Shown one piece after another: positions 32,602 through 38,962 of a DNA stretch of 38,962 nucleotides (within the stretch, counting starts at the first letter, position 1; every line of letters starts with the position of its first letter). Source of the DNA: Flavobacteriales bacterium (GTDB lineage Bacteria; Bacteroidota; Bacteroidia; Flavobacteriales_D; Crocinitomicaceae); assembly GCA_947460825.1 (NCBI GenBank), contig CANHHA010000027.1, positions 1-38,962 on the forward strand, in the 5' to 3' direction. The position numbers and the translations under genes were made by a program. A model generated the notes under the pieces. It was not told where the DNA came from. It did no database searches and saw only the letters and a program-made list of their open reading frames with translations.

Positions 32602-34074
32602 ATGAAGAAAAAAGCGACGATTTTAGGTGCTGGAATTTCCGGACTGTCTGCTGCTTCATTTCTCGCACAATCAGGCTGGGATGTTACGATTGTCGAAAAA
32701 AATCCAACTATTGGTGGTCGCGCAAGGCAATTTTCACATGAGGGTTTTGTCTTCGACATGGGGCCTAGCTGGTATTGGATGCCGGATGTCTTTGAACAGT
32801 TCTATCAGAAATTTGGATATACTGCTTCAGATTTTTACCAATTAAAACGTCTTGACCCTTCCTACCGGGTTTACTGGCCAGATCAAACGCATTCTGATAT
32901 CCCCGCAACGATGGGTGAATTAGAAGCCATGTTCGAGTCTTTCGAGCCAGGCAGTGCTTTGAAGCTGCGTGATTTCCTGAAGGATGCCAAATACAAGTAT
33001 GAAGTCGGCATGAAGGACTTAGTGTATAAGCCTTCCATGAAATTAACGGAGTTTATGGATTTCCGCCTGTTGAAAGGGTTGTTTTCAATGGATCTCACAA
33101 ACTCCTTTTCAACGTATATTAATCGTTATTTTGCTCACCCAAAACTTCGTTCCTTACTCGAATTCCCGGTGTTATTTTTGGGGGCAATGCCACAAGATAC
33201 TCCTGCACTCTATTCCCTGATGAACTACGCTGATATGGAATTAGGTACATGGTATCCCATGGGCGGCATGTACAAGTTTATAGAGGCCTTTGAGAAAATC
33301 GCCAAAGAACAAGGGGTAAAGATTGTCACCGATGCTCAGATTACTTCCTTAGAAAAAGCAAACGGATCAGTTAGTGCGGCAATAGACATTCACGGTAATC
33401 GCTATGAATCGGACGTATTTATTTCTTCCGCGGATTACCAACACACCGAAAAAGCGCTGCTGAACGGTTCATCCAACTATACCGACGCATATTGGGACAA
33501 ACGCGTGATGGCTCCTTCTGCCCTACTTTATTACGTTGGGATTAACAAGCGTATAAGCAACATTCAACATCACAACTTATTTTTTGATGAATCGCTTGAG
33601 GAACATGGAAAAGAAATTTATAAAAACCCACAATGGCCAACAGCGCCCTTATTCTATTTAAGTGCTCCATCGTTAACTGATCCATCCATAGCACCGGAAG
33701 GGTGTGAGAATCTATTCTTTTTGATTCCAATTGCTCCAGACCTTTCCGATGATGAAGAAACTCGTGAGCGTTATTTCAATATCTTATTGGAGCGATTAAA
33801 AAATTTAACTGGAAACGACATTAAAGACAACATCGTGTACAAGCGTAGTTTTTCCATTTCCAATTTTAAAGAAGATTATCATGCGTTTAAAGGAAATGCT
33901 TATGGGTTAGCAAACACCCTAAAACAAACCGCCATTTTCAAACCGCAAATAAAAAATAAAAACTTACGAAATTTTTACTATACCGGTCAACTTACCGTTC
34001 CGGGTCCTGGCGTTCCACCTTCTATTATCTCCGGAGAAGTTGTAGCCAAGTACGTCAACCAAAATACTAAGTAA
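32602..34074 (+). CDS. crtI: Phytoene desaturase (CrtI-type)
   Basis: The 490-residue FAD enzyme has the dinucleotide-binding start ATILGAGISGLSAASFLAQ (Gly9 to Gly14), the second motif VEKNPTIGGRARQF, and the carotenoid-desaturase C-terminus YYTGQLTVPGPGVPPSIISGE. It introduces double bonds into phytoene towards lycopene, probably at the membrane. The start is ATG 32602; the TTG immediately before it also lies in frame but is less likely. Its TAA overlaps the crtB ATG (TAATG), giving coupled translation. Confidence 0.94.
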   Translation: MKKKATILGAGISGLSAASFLAQSGWDVTIVEKNPTIGGRARQFSHEGFVFDMGPSWYWMPDVFEQFYQKFGYTASDFYQLKRLDPSYRVYWPDQTHSDIPATMGELEAMFESFEPGSALKLRDFLKDAKYKYEVGMKDLVYKPSMKLTEFMDFRLLKGLFSMDLTNSFSTYINRYFAHPKLRSLLEFPVLFLGAMPQDTPALYSLMNYADMELGTWYPMGGMYKFIEAFEKIAKEQGVKIVTDAQITSLEKANGSVSAAIDIHGNRYESDVFISSADYQHTEKALLNGSSNYTDAYWDKRVMAPSALLYYVGINKRISNIQHHNLFFDESLEEHGKEIYKNPQWPTAPLFYLSAPSLTDPSIAPEGCENLFFLIPIAPDLSDDEETRERYFNILLERLKNLTGNDIKDNIVYKRSFSISNFKEDYHAFKGNAYGLANTLKQTAIFKPQIKNKNLRNFYYTGQLTVPGPGVPPSIISGEVVAKYVNQNTK

Positions 34075-34910
34075 TGAAACAGTTATTTGATACCGTCAGT
34101 CACGAGATGAGTACGCTAACCACCAAGCGGTACAGCACTTCCTTTTCTCTTGGCATAAAAATGCTTAACACGGAGCTGCAAAAACCCATTTATTCCATTT
34201 ATGGATTCGTTCGATTTGCGGATGAAATCGTTGATTCATTTCATGGGTTTGACAAAGAATGGTTACTCGAAGACTTTAGAAAGCAAACCTATCAAGCGAT
34301 TAGTGACGGAATATCCCTAAATCCGATTTTAAACAGTTTTCAATGGGCTGTTAATACCTATGAAATCCCATTAGAATTGATAGAAACGTTCTTAGAGTCC
34401 ATGAAGATGGATTTAAATAAACAAGACTACAATGAGGAACAGTACAAAAAATACATTTTAGGTTCTGCCGAAGTGGTAGGATTAATGTGTCTTAAAGTAT
34501 TTGTTAATGGGGATCAATCCGAGTACCTGCGCTTGAAACCAGCAGCAATGAAATTAGGTTCCGCATTCCAGAAAATAAATTTTTTGCGTGATTTGAACGA
34601 CGACTACAAGCATTTAGGTCGCGTGTATTTCCCCGGAATTGATATGCGTGAATTTAACGCTTCGGCAAAAAACGACATCGAACGCGACATTGAAGCAGAC
34701 TTTCATGCGGGCTATTTAGGGATTCTCGAATTGCCCAAAAAAGCGCGATTTGGCGTTTATTTAGCCTACATTTATTATTATAAGTTGTTCACTAAGATAA
34801 AGAACACCCCAGCTAAGGTGATCTTAAGTGAGCGTGTTCGCATTCCAAACAACCGAAAAGTGGGTTTATTGCTGTCCACCTATGTTCGTCATAACCTAAA
34901 CATGTTATGA
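34074..34910 (+). CDS. crtB: Phytoene synthase
   Basis: The 278-residue enzyme joins two geranylgeranyl diphosphates to phytoene. Both Asp-rich Mg-diphosphate sites are present: Asp50-x3-Asp54 in FADEIVDSF and the second in FLRDLNDDYKHLGRVYFP. The signature YGFVRFADE is intact. It overlaps crtI by 1 bp and idi by 4 bp. Confidence 0.95.
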   Translation: MKQLFDTVSHEMSTLTTKRYSTSFSLGIKMLNTELQKPIYSIYGFVRFADEIVDSFHGFDKEWLLEDFRKQTYQAISDGISLNPILNSFQWAVNTYEIPLELIETFLESMKMDLNKQDYNEEQYKKYILGSAEVVGLMCLKVFVNGDQSEYLRLKPAAMKLGSAFQKINFLRDLNDDYKHLGRVYFPGIDMREFNASAKNDIERDIEADFHAGYLGILELPKKARFGVYLAYIYYYKLFTKIKNTPAKVILSERVRIPNNRKVGLLLSTYVRHNLNML

Positions 34911-35434
34911 TTCAAGAGGTCATTTTAGTAAATAAACATGACCAAGAAATCGGCACCATGGAAAAGATGGAGGCCCATATGCAAGGCATGTTGCACCGCG
35001 CTTTTTCGGTACTGATTTTCAATTCAAAAGGCCAGTTGCTCCTTCACCGCAGAGCCTACGGCAAGTATCACTCTGAAGGTTTATGGACAAACACATGCTG
35101 TAGCCACCCATTGCCAGGTGAAACCATTGTAGCGGCTGCCAATCGAAGATTAATGGAGGAAATGGGCATGAAAACAACCCTTACCACACTCTTTAGTTTT
35201 ATTTACCGAGCAGAATTAGAAAACAACTTGGTTGAGCATGAACTCGACCATGTACTGATTGGTTTTACCGATGACCAACCCATTGTAAATCCTGAAGAAG
35301 TGTCTGATTATAAGTGGGTATCGATGCACGAAATTGAAGAAGATATCGAACAACATGAAACGCTATATACCGCGTGGTTCAAAAAAATTGTACTCGAATA
35401 TAAATCTGCATTTACTAACCTTCTCGCCTTGTGA
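34907..35434 (+). CDS. idi: Isopentenyl-diphosphate delta-isomerase, type I
   Basis: The 175-residue Nudix-fold enzyme interconverts IPP and DMAPP, feeding carotenoid synthesis. The catalytic Cys region is TNTCCSHP (Cys64/Cys65), the Nudix box lies in GETIVAAANRRLMEEMGM, and LHRRAYGKYHSEGLW and EHELDHVLIG are family-typical. It overlaps crtB by 4 bp (ATGA) and the next gene by 4 bp (GTGA). Confidence 0.95.
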   Translation: MIQEVILVNKHDQEIGTMEKMEAHMQGMLHRAFSVLIFNSKGQLLLHRRAYGKYHSEGLWTNTCCSHPLPGETIVAAANRRLMEEMGMKTTLTTLFSFIYRAELENNLVEHELDHVLIGFTDDQPIVNPEEVSDYKWVSMHEIEEDIEQHETLYTAWFKKIVLEYKSAFTNLLAL

Positions 35435-35835
35435 AAATCGTACGAAGAGCTACTTTTAACGCTGCCCATCGTTTATATAGAAAAGACTGGGGCCACGAGA
35501 AAAACAATGAAGTGTTTGGATTGTGTAATAACGTTAATTTTCATGGTCATAATTATGTCTTAGAGGTCGGTATTGACGGGAAAATTGATCCTGAGACAGG
35601 ATACATCATTGATGTGAAAATCCTAAAAAACATCATTAAAACTGAGGTCGAAGATCGATACGATCACAAAAACCTTAACCTTGATTGTCCGGAGTTCTTT
35701 GAATTAAATCCCACCGTAGAGAACATCGCCTTGGTGTGTTACAATCGCCTATTACCTCATTTAACCTCTTACGGAAAACTCTCTATCAAGCTTTTTGAAA
35801 CCGAAAAGAATTGGGTAGAGTATGATGGGGAGTAA
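35431..35835 (+). CDS. 6-pyruvoyl-tetrahydropterin synthase / QueD-family protein
   Basis: The 134-residue enzyme starts at GTG 35431, inside the idi stop. It has zinc ligands His13 (FNAAH) and His38/His40 (NFHGHNY), nucleophile Cys32 (GLCNNVNFHGH) and the late Glu in LFETEKNWVEY, so it looks active. The family makes 6-carboxytetrahydropterin for queuosine or a reduced pterin. Its place between idi and the photolyase suggests it supplies a pterin or deazaflavin-route cofactor for light repair, although a queuosine role cannot be excluded. The stop codon lies within a 45-bp palindrome. Confidence 0.88.
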   Translation: MKIVRRATFNAAHRLYRKDWGHEKNNEVFGLCNNVNFHGHNYVLEVGIDGKIDPETGYIIDVKILKNIIKTEVEDRYDHKNLNLDCPEFFELNPTVENIALVCYNRLLPHLTSYGKLSIKLFETEKNWVEYDGE

Positions 35836-35876
35836 CAGTGTTAGTAAGGATTTGAAATCCTTACTAACACTGTTAC
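35832..35876. repeat. REP-like perfect palindrome (22-1-22)
   Basis: Perfect 22-nt arms around a single G, with the core AGGATTT-G-AAATCCT. It begins one base before the pterin gene's stop codon and may act as a terminator. Confidence 0.9.
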
Positions 35877-35926
35877 CCGGGATTTCAAATCGTTGCAGAT
35901 ACCCGGGATTTCAAATCGTTGCAGAT
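35875..35926. repeat. Two tandem 26-bp half-palindrome repeats
   Basis: ACCCGGGATTTCAAATC followed by GTTGCAGAT is present at 35875-35900 and again, identical, at 35901-35926. A third start leads straight into the full palindrome at 35920-35956. Confidence 0.9.
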
Positions 35927-35956
35927 ACCCGGGATTTCAAATCCCGGGTATCTGCA
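35920..35956. repeat. REP-like perfect palindrome (18-1-18)
   Basis: Arms TGCAGATACCCGGGATTT and complement around a single C; core GGATTT-C-AAATCC. It overlaps the end of the RAYT gene, whose TGA stop lies in this core. Confidence 0.9.
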
Positions 35957-36506
35957 CAACCCGAACCAACACCGATTTCCCACCCGCATAATCCACGGCA
36001 GACGAACACTCCCATTCCTCTGGCCGATCAACATACCCAGCCTTTACTGGATTGTTGTGAATGTAATTCAACTTCTGGCGATAAAACGCTGGAGAATACA
36101 ATTCAATGGCGTGATTTCCATCTTTCCAAACCTTGTTCGAAATAGACTTGCAATGGAACTCACCACATGCCTTAAAATAAGAAACACAGTATTTTGACCA
36201 ATCATCGGATTTTGCCAACATGGCTAACGAAATTTTACGTGAGGTGTAGCGCTTAAAATTCCGCATAATATCCATCAATAAATAGGGCTCCTCTGTGTTC
36301 GCAATCAAGTGAATATGATTATTCATTATGCAATACCCATAAATAACCAGCTTTCGTTCTAGAATTGCAAAATTTAAAGCATCAATTAGGATTTGACGAA
36401 TCGATGCATCCGTAAAAATTGGAAGCCATTCCACTACTGTCGCCGTCATGTAATACGTAGTGTGTTCTTTCTTAATGGTATGTTTACGGCCTTTAAATAG
36501 ATTCAT
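35937..36506 (-). CDS. REP-associated tyrosine transposase (RAYT, IS200/Y1_Tnp family)
   Basis: The 189-residue protein carries the HUH nuclease motif in YCIMNNHIHLIAN (His-x-His after IMNN) and the later conserved segment LNYIHNNPVKAGYVDRPEEWECSSA, whose Tyr is the likely nucleophile. Start MNLFKGRKHTIKKEHTTYYMTATVV fits the family. RAYTs are single-stranded DNA transposases associated with REP palindromes. It stands between the pterin synthase and photolyase genes, opposite to both, flanked by palindromes at 35832-35956 and 36523-36555. The C-terminal VQIPGI and the stop are encoded by the palindrome. Confidence 0.92.
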   Translation of the reverse strand: MNLFKGRKHTIKKEHTTYYMTATVVEWLPIFTDASIRQILIDALNFAILERKLVIYGYCIMNNHIHLIANTEEPYLLMDIMRNFKRYTSRKISLAMLAKSDDWSKYCVSYFKACGEFHCKSISNKVWKDGNHAIELYSPAFYRQKLNYIHNNPVKAGYVDRPEEWECSSAVDYAGGKSVLVRVVQIPGI

Positions 36507-36522
36507 TTTTTTCTTGTTGAGG

Positions 36523-36555
36523 TGTATAGCCAGGATAAAATATCCTTACTATACA
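36523..36555. repeat. Imperfect palindrome upstream of the RAYT gene
   Basis: TGTATAG-CC-AGGATA / TATCCT-TA-CTATACA around AAA: 15-nt arms with a two-base mismatch. It resembles the REP-like palindromes but lacks the full GGATTT-N-AAATCC core. It lies 16 bp before the RAYT start. Confidence 0.7.
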
Positions 36556-36600
36556 ACGTAACGCTAAAAACATATTCTTTAGTTTCTTGTTGTAAATTTC

Positions 36601-37905
36601 ATGAGTAAAGCAATCTTTTGGCACCGGCGGGATCTACGTATAGAAGACAACGCAGGATTATTTAAAGCGTGTCAAACCGCAACGAATATCCAACCCATTT
36701 TCATTTTTGATACGGAAATTTTAAATGAATTGGAACGCAACGATGCTCGGGTGGAATTCATACATCGAGAAATTGAGCGCCTTGCCCAGGAATATGCTGC
36801 ACACCACATTCATCTACGGGTAGAAATCGGTAATCCCATTGAGATTATTCCCGCCTTGGCTAAGGATCTTAATGTGAACCTCGTGGTTACCAATCGGGAT
36901 TATGAGCCTTATGCCTTGCAACGGGATAAAACAATCTTTGAACTACTGCAAGCGAAAGGAATTGACTTCCAGGGCGCCAAGGATCATGTGATCTTTGAGA
37001 AAAATGAAGTTCTTAAAGGCGATGGCACTCCCTATACAGTTTTTACACCTTACTCGAGAAAATGGAAAGAGCGATTGAGCCAAGAACCTATTGTTTCGTT
37101 CGACACTGCAGGTGCGTTGGGCCTTGTTCATGGCATTGATACCGCTCCAAAAATCCCGAGCCTTGCCGCGCTTGGATTTGAGCACTCAGGTCTTGATTTC
37201 CCTACAAACCACGTGGAAGACCTCCTCATCCAAAAATACAGTGATCAGCGTAATTTCCCAGCCAAACCAGGCACCTCGAAACTCGGAGTGCATCTGCGAT
37301 TTGGGACCATCAGCATTCGCAAGATTGCCCTGCAAGCGCTCCCTTTGAATGAAACCTTTTTAAACGAACTCATTTGGCGCGAATTCTACCAAATGATTAT
37401 CTACCATTTTCCATATACCGTAACGGGCGCTTTCCGTCCTGCCTATGACGCCATCGTTTGGGAAGAAAACAACCAACACTTCAAGCATTGGTGCGAAGGC
37501 ACCACGGGATACCCGCTGGTGGATGCTGGAATGCGTGAATTGAATGCTACCGGGTTCATGCATAACCGCGTGCGCATGGTAACTGCCAGCTTTTTAACCA
37601 AGCATTTGCTGATCGACTGGCGCTTGGGAGAAGGATATTTCGCTAAAAAGCTCTTAGATTTTGAATTGGCCAGCAACATTGGCGGATGGCAATGGGCTGC
37701 TGGAGGAGGATGCGACACTGCACCGTATTTTCGGGTGTTTAATCCTACGGCACAACAAGAGAAATTTGATCCGAAATTTGAATACATTAAACGTTGGGTT
37801 CCCGAATATGGCACCCCATCCTACCCGCAACCAATCATTGAGCATACATTTGCTCGCAACCGCGTACTTGACCGATTTAAAACCGCTCTAAATAAAACCA
37901 CATGA
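36601..37905 (+). CDS. Photolyase / cryptochrome family protein
   Basis: The 434-residue protein has the N-terminal antenna-binding alpha/beta domain (FWHRRDLRIEDNAGLFKAC) and the C-terminal FAD domain with TSKLGVHLRFGTIS, WREFYQMIIYHFP, MRELNATGFMHNRVRMVTASFLTKHLLIDWRLGE and GGWQWAAGGGCDTAPYFRVFNP, all hallmarks of class I CPD photolyases. A blue-light-driven repair of cyclobutane dimers is likely; whether it is a repair enzyme or a DASH-type or other cryptochrome cannot be settled by eye. The stop overlaps the peroxiredoxin ATG by 4 bp. Confidence 0.92.
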   Translation: MSKAIFWHRRDLRIEDNAGLFKACQTATNIQPIFIFDTEILNELERNDARVEFIHREIERLAQEYAAHHIHLRVEIGNPIEIIPALAKDLNVNLVVTNRDYEPYALQRDKTIFELLQAKGIDFQGAKDHVIFEKNEVLKGDGTPYTVFTPYSRKWKERLSQEPIVSFDTAGALGLVHGIDTAPKIPSLAALGFEHSGLDFPTNHVEDLLIQKYSDQRNFPAKPGTSKLGVHLRFGTISIRKIALQALPLNETFLNELIWREFYQMIIYHFPYTVTGAFRPAYDAIVWEENNQHFKHWCEGTTGYPLVDAGMRELNATGFMHNRVRMVTASFLTKHLLIDWRLGEGYFAKKLLDFELASNIGGWQWAAGGGCDTAPYFRVFNPTAQQEKFDPKFEYIKRWVPEYGTPSYPQPIIEHTFARNRVLDRFKTALNKTT

Positions 37906-38354
37906 TTAACATTGGCGACAAAATCCCTGCATTCACCTTACAAAACCAAGACGGAACCCCTGTGGACATCATGGAGTTTATTGGACAAAAAACCGTGGTC
38001 TTGTATTTCTACCCAAAAGACGACACACCGGGATGCACCAAAGAAGCCTGTAGTTTCAGAGACCAATACACGGTATTTCAAGACCTAGGCTGCGAAGTGA
38101 TTGGCATATCCTCGGATGCACCAAAAGCCCATAAAGAATTCGCGATTAAATACAAGTTGCCTTTTCCACTCTTAGCCGACGAGAAAAAAGAAGTAAGAAC
38201 CTTATTTGGCGTACCGAAATCTCTATTTGGCTTGCTGCCGGGTCGCGTCACCTATATCATCGATAAAACCGGGGTAGTTCGCGGTATTTTTAATTCTCAG
38301 CTCAACGCCACACAGCACATTGACGAGGCATTAAAGGTGGTTAAGGGGTTGTAG
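37902..38354 (+). CDS. bcp: Bcp/PrxQ-type thioredoxin-dependent peroxiredoxin
   Basis: The 150-residue protein has peroxidatic Cys45 and resolving Cys50 in DDTPGCTKEACSFRD, the five-residue spacing of PrxQ, plus FYPKDDTPG and the GRVTYIIDKTGVVRGIF strand. It reduces H2O2 and organic peroxides with thioredoxin. It overlaps the photolyase gene by 4 bp (ATGA), so both are made together; this suits a light/oxidative-stress operon. Confidence 0.94.
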   Translation: MINIGDKIPAFTLQNQDGTPVDIMEFIGQKTVVLYFYPKDDTPGCTKEACSFRDQYTVFQDLGCEVIGISSDAPKAHKEFAIKYKLPFPLLADEKKEVRTLFGVPKSLFGLLPGRVTYIIDKTGVVRGIFNSQLNATQHIDEALKVVKGL

Positions 38355-38391
38355 TATTTCGTTTGTGTTGATACAAAAACTCTTTCCTACT

Positions 38392-38455
38392 TTTTCCACT
38401 TACCCTCCGCCTTGGCGGAGATACGTCCTTCGGACTACTCAGGGTCCGTGGAAAA
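38392..38455. repeat. Three-way-junction-like element, diverged copy
   Basis: Outer arms TTTTCCAC / GTGGAAAA enclose the perfect hairpins CTCCGCC-TT-GGCGGAG (38405-38420) and GTCC-TTC-GGAC (38425-38435). It resembles the inverted element at 4597-4654 and may terminate the operon ending with bcp. Confidence 0.7.
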
Positions 38456-38494
38456 GCAAAAAATTATAGTATCCATGCCTTTTGTTCTTGGAAA

Positions 38495-38603
38495 GCGGCC
38501 CTTCGAAAAGCTCAGGGACCGCTATATCGACAAGCTCAGGGACCGCTTTCAAATAATCGTAATATTCATACTTGGTGCGGTCCCTGAGCTTGTCGAAGGG
38601 CGC
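38495..38603. repeat. Cluster of three CCCTGAGCTTGTCGAAGGG-type repeats
   Basis: Copies lie at 38495-38522 and 38527-38546 in one orientation and at 38577-38603 inverted. The outer copies can pair over about 24 bp into a large hairpin. This is a widespread intergenic repeat in Bacteroidota and other bacteria as I recall it. Confidence 0.75.
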
Positions 38604-38619
38604 ACACAACAACCAAATA

Positions 38620-38690
38620 TTCGACCCCGCTGAGGTCGCTCTATTACTACATCACTTAAACAATTATATACGATTCCGATGGAATCGATG
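38620..38690. repeat. Diverged partial unit of the 3816-4573 repeat family
   Basis: TTCGACCCCGCTGAGGTCGC, a similar ATTACtACATCACTT spacer and CGATTCCGATGGAATCG occur in the same order as in the left array. The rest of 38604-38839 holds further GC-rich inverted segments and no believable gene. Confidence 0.75.
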
Positions 38691-38839
38691 CATCCCCTCT
38701 GACGGAATCATACTCATAAATGTCATCCTCCTCAGTCCCCCTTCTTCGCTCCGCCCCGGCGGAGGCGAAAGGGGGAAGTGGAGAGAAAATACACAAATAA
38801 AAATAAATATTATTTCCCCCTTTGAAGGGCGATTGCCTA

Positions 38840-38962
38840 TTATAACGCACATCCCAGTCTCAGTAATAGGTCGAAAGAATTTATGTCTCCATAATTTGAT
38901 TTAAATGCGATTTCATCCATATAACTTTGTAAGTGTTTTCTACTAATTTGATGGTATTGTCC
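38840..38962 (-). CDS. IS1595/ISXO2-like transposase, C-terminal end (rest outside window)
   Basis: The minus-strand frame is open from the window edge to a TAA at 38840-38842 and gives 40 residues. The start GQYHQISRKHLQSYMDE followed by IAFKSN and later FDLLLRLG matches the end of ISXO2-type DDE transposases (typically xYHxVSxKHLxRYLDEFxFRxN). Only the tail is visible, so it is unclear whether the gene is intact. No terminal inverted repeat was recognised. The repeats just beside it fit a mobile-element-rich border. Confidence 0.65.
   Translation of the reverse strand, partial: GQYHQISRKHLQSYMDEIAFKSNYGDINSFDLLLRLGCAL

Noticed and set aside
35822-36197. Plus-strand frames over the palindromes and RAYT end
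   Set aside because: They are low-quality translations of repeats and of the antisense of the transposase.
36593-36600. TAAATTTC directly before the photolyase ATG as a -7 element
   Set aside because: Transcription would begin inside the gene; the ATG is fixed by the conserved FWHRRDLR start.
38412-38904. Plus-strand frames including one with VRSLSLSKG
   Set aside because: They are read-throughs of the CCCTGAGCTTGTCGAAGGG repeat, a frequent source of false proteins.

Overview
The window is a stretch of Bacteroidota chromosome, most likely Flavobacteriales. A Crocinitomicaceae/Fluviicola-like affiliation is an inference from gene content only. The signs are type IX secretion (T9SS) C-terminal sorting domains, a PorU2/PorV2-like pair, Bacteroidota promoters (TTG, about 19-23 bp, TAnnTTTG), no obvious Shine-Dalgarno sequences, a type B-like L31, and a two-step homogentisate pathway.

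Left end (1-4678): three consecutive T9SS cargo genes end in almost identical 213-bp sorting-domain cassettes. A RhuM-family gene follows and carries a perfect 37-bp palindrome inside its reading frame. After it comes about 1 kb without genes, holding three ~300-bp tandem repeats packed with hairpins. Housekeeping section (4679-13686): PaaI-like thioesterase and MBL hydrolase, DUF1573 lipoprotein, tRNA-His, TonB-dependent receptor, LuxR-type response regulator, TsaC/Sua5, L31, an LpxD-like acyltransferase coupled to a SpoIIE/RsbU phosphatase.

Middle (13683-28510): a divergent block of porV2-porU2 (T9SS sortase and its outer-membrane partner) faces pssA-purS-ALDH. A coiled-coil membrane protein and an enoyl-CoA hydratase follow, then the translation operon rplM-rpsI-rpsB-tsf and pyrH-frr. 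S2 carries a repeat-built acidic tail. A bidirectional terminator separates frr from the tyrosine/homogentisate operon hmgA-hppD on the minus strand.

Right part (31030-38962): an epimerase-type threonine dehydrogenase, then a tightly coupled plus-strand operon for light and oxidative stress: ECF sigma factor, crtI, crtB, idi, a 6-pyruvoyl-tetrahydropterin synthase/QueD-like gene, photolyase/cryptochrome and a Bcp/PrxQ peroxiredoxin. A minus-strand REP-associated tyrosine transposase (RAYT) and a cluster of perfect odd-length palindromes sit between the pterin gene and the photolyase. The window ends in more interspersed hairpin repeats and the tail of an IS1595-like transposase.

The most unusual content is the family of near-perfect palindromes sharing the core GGATTT-N-AAATCC next to the RAYT and 33 kb away, the in-frame palindrome in the RhuM gene, the modular hairpin array, and the repeated sorting-domain cassettes.
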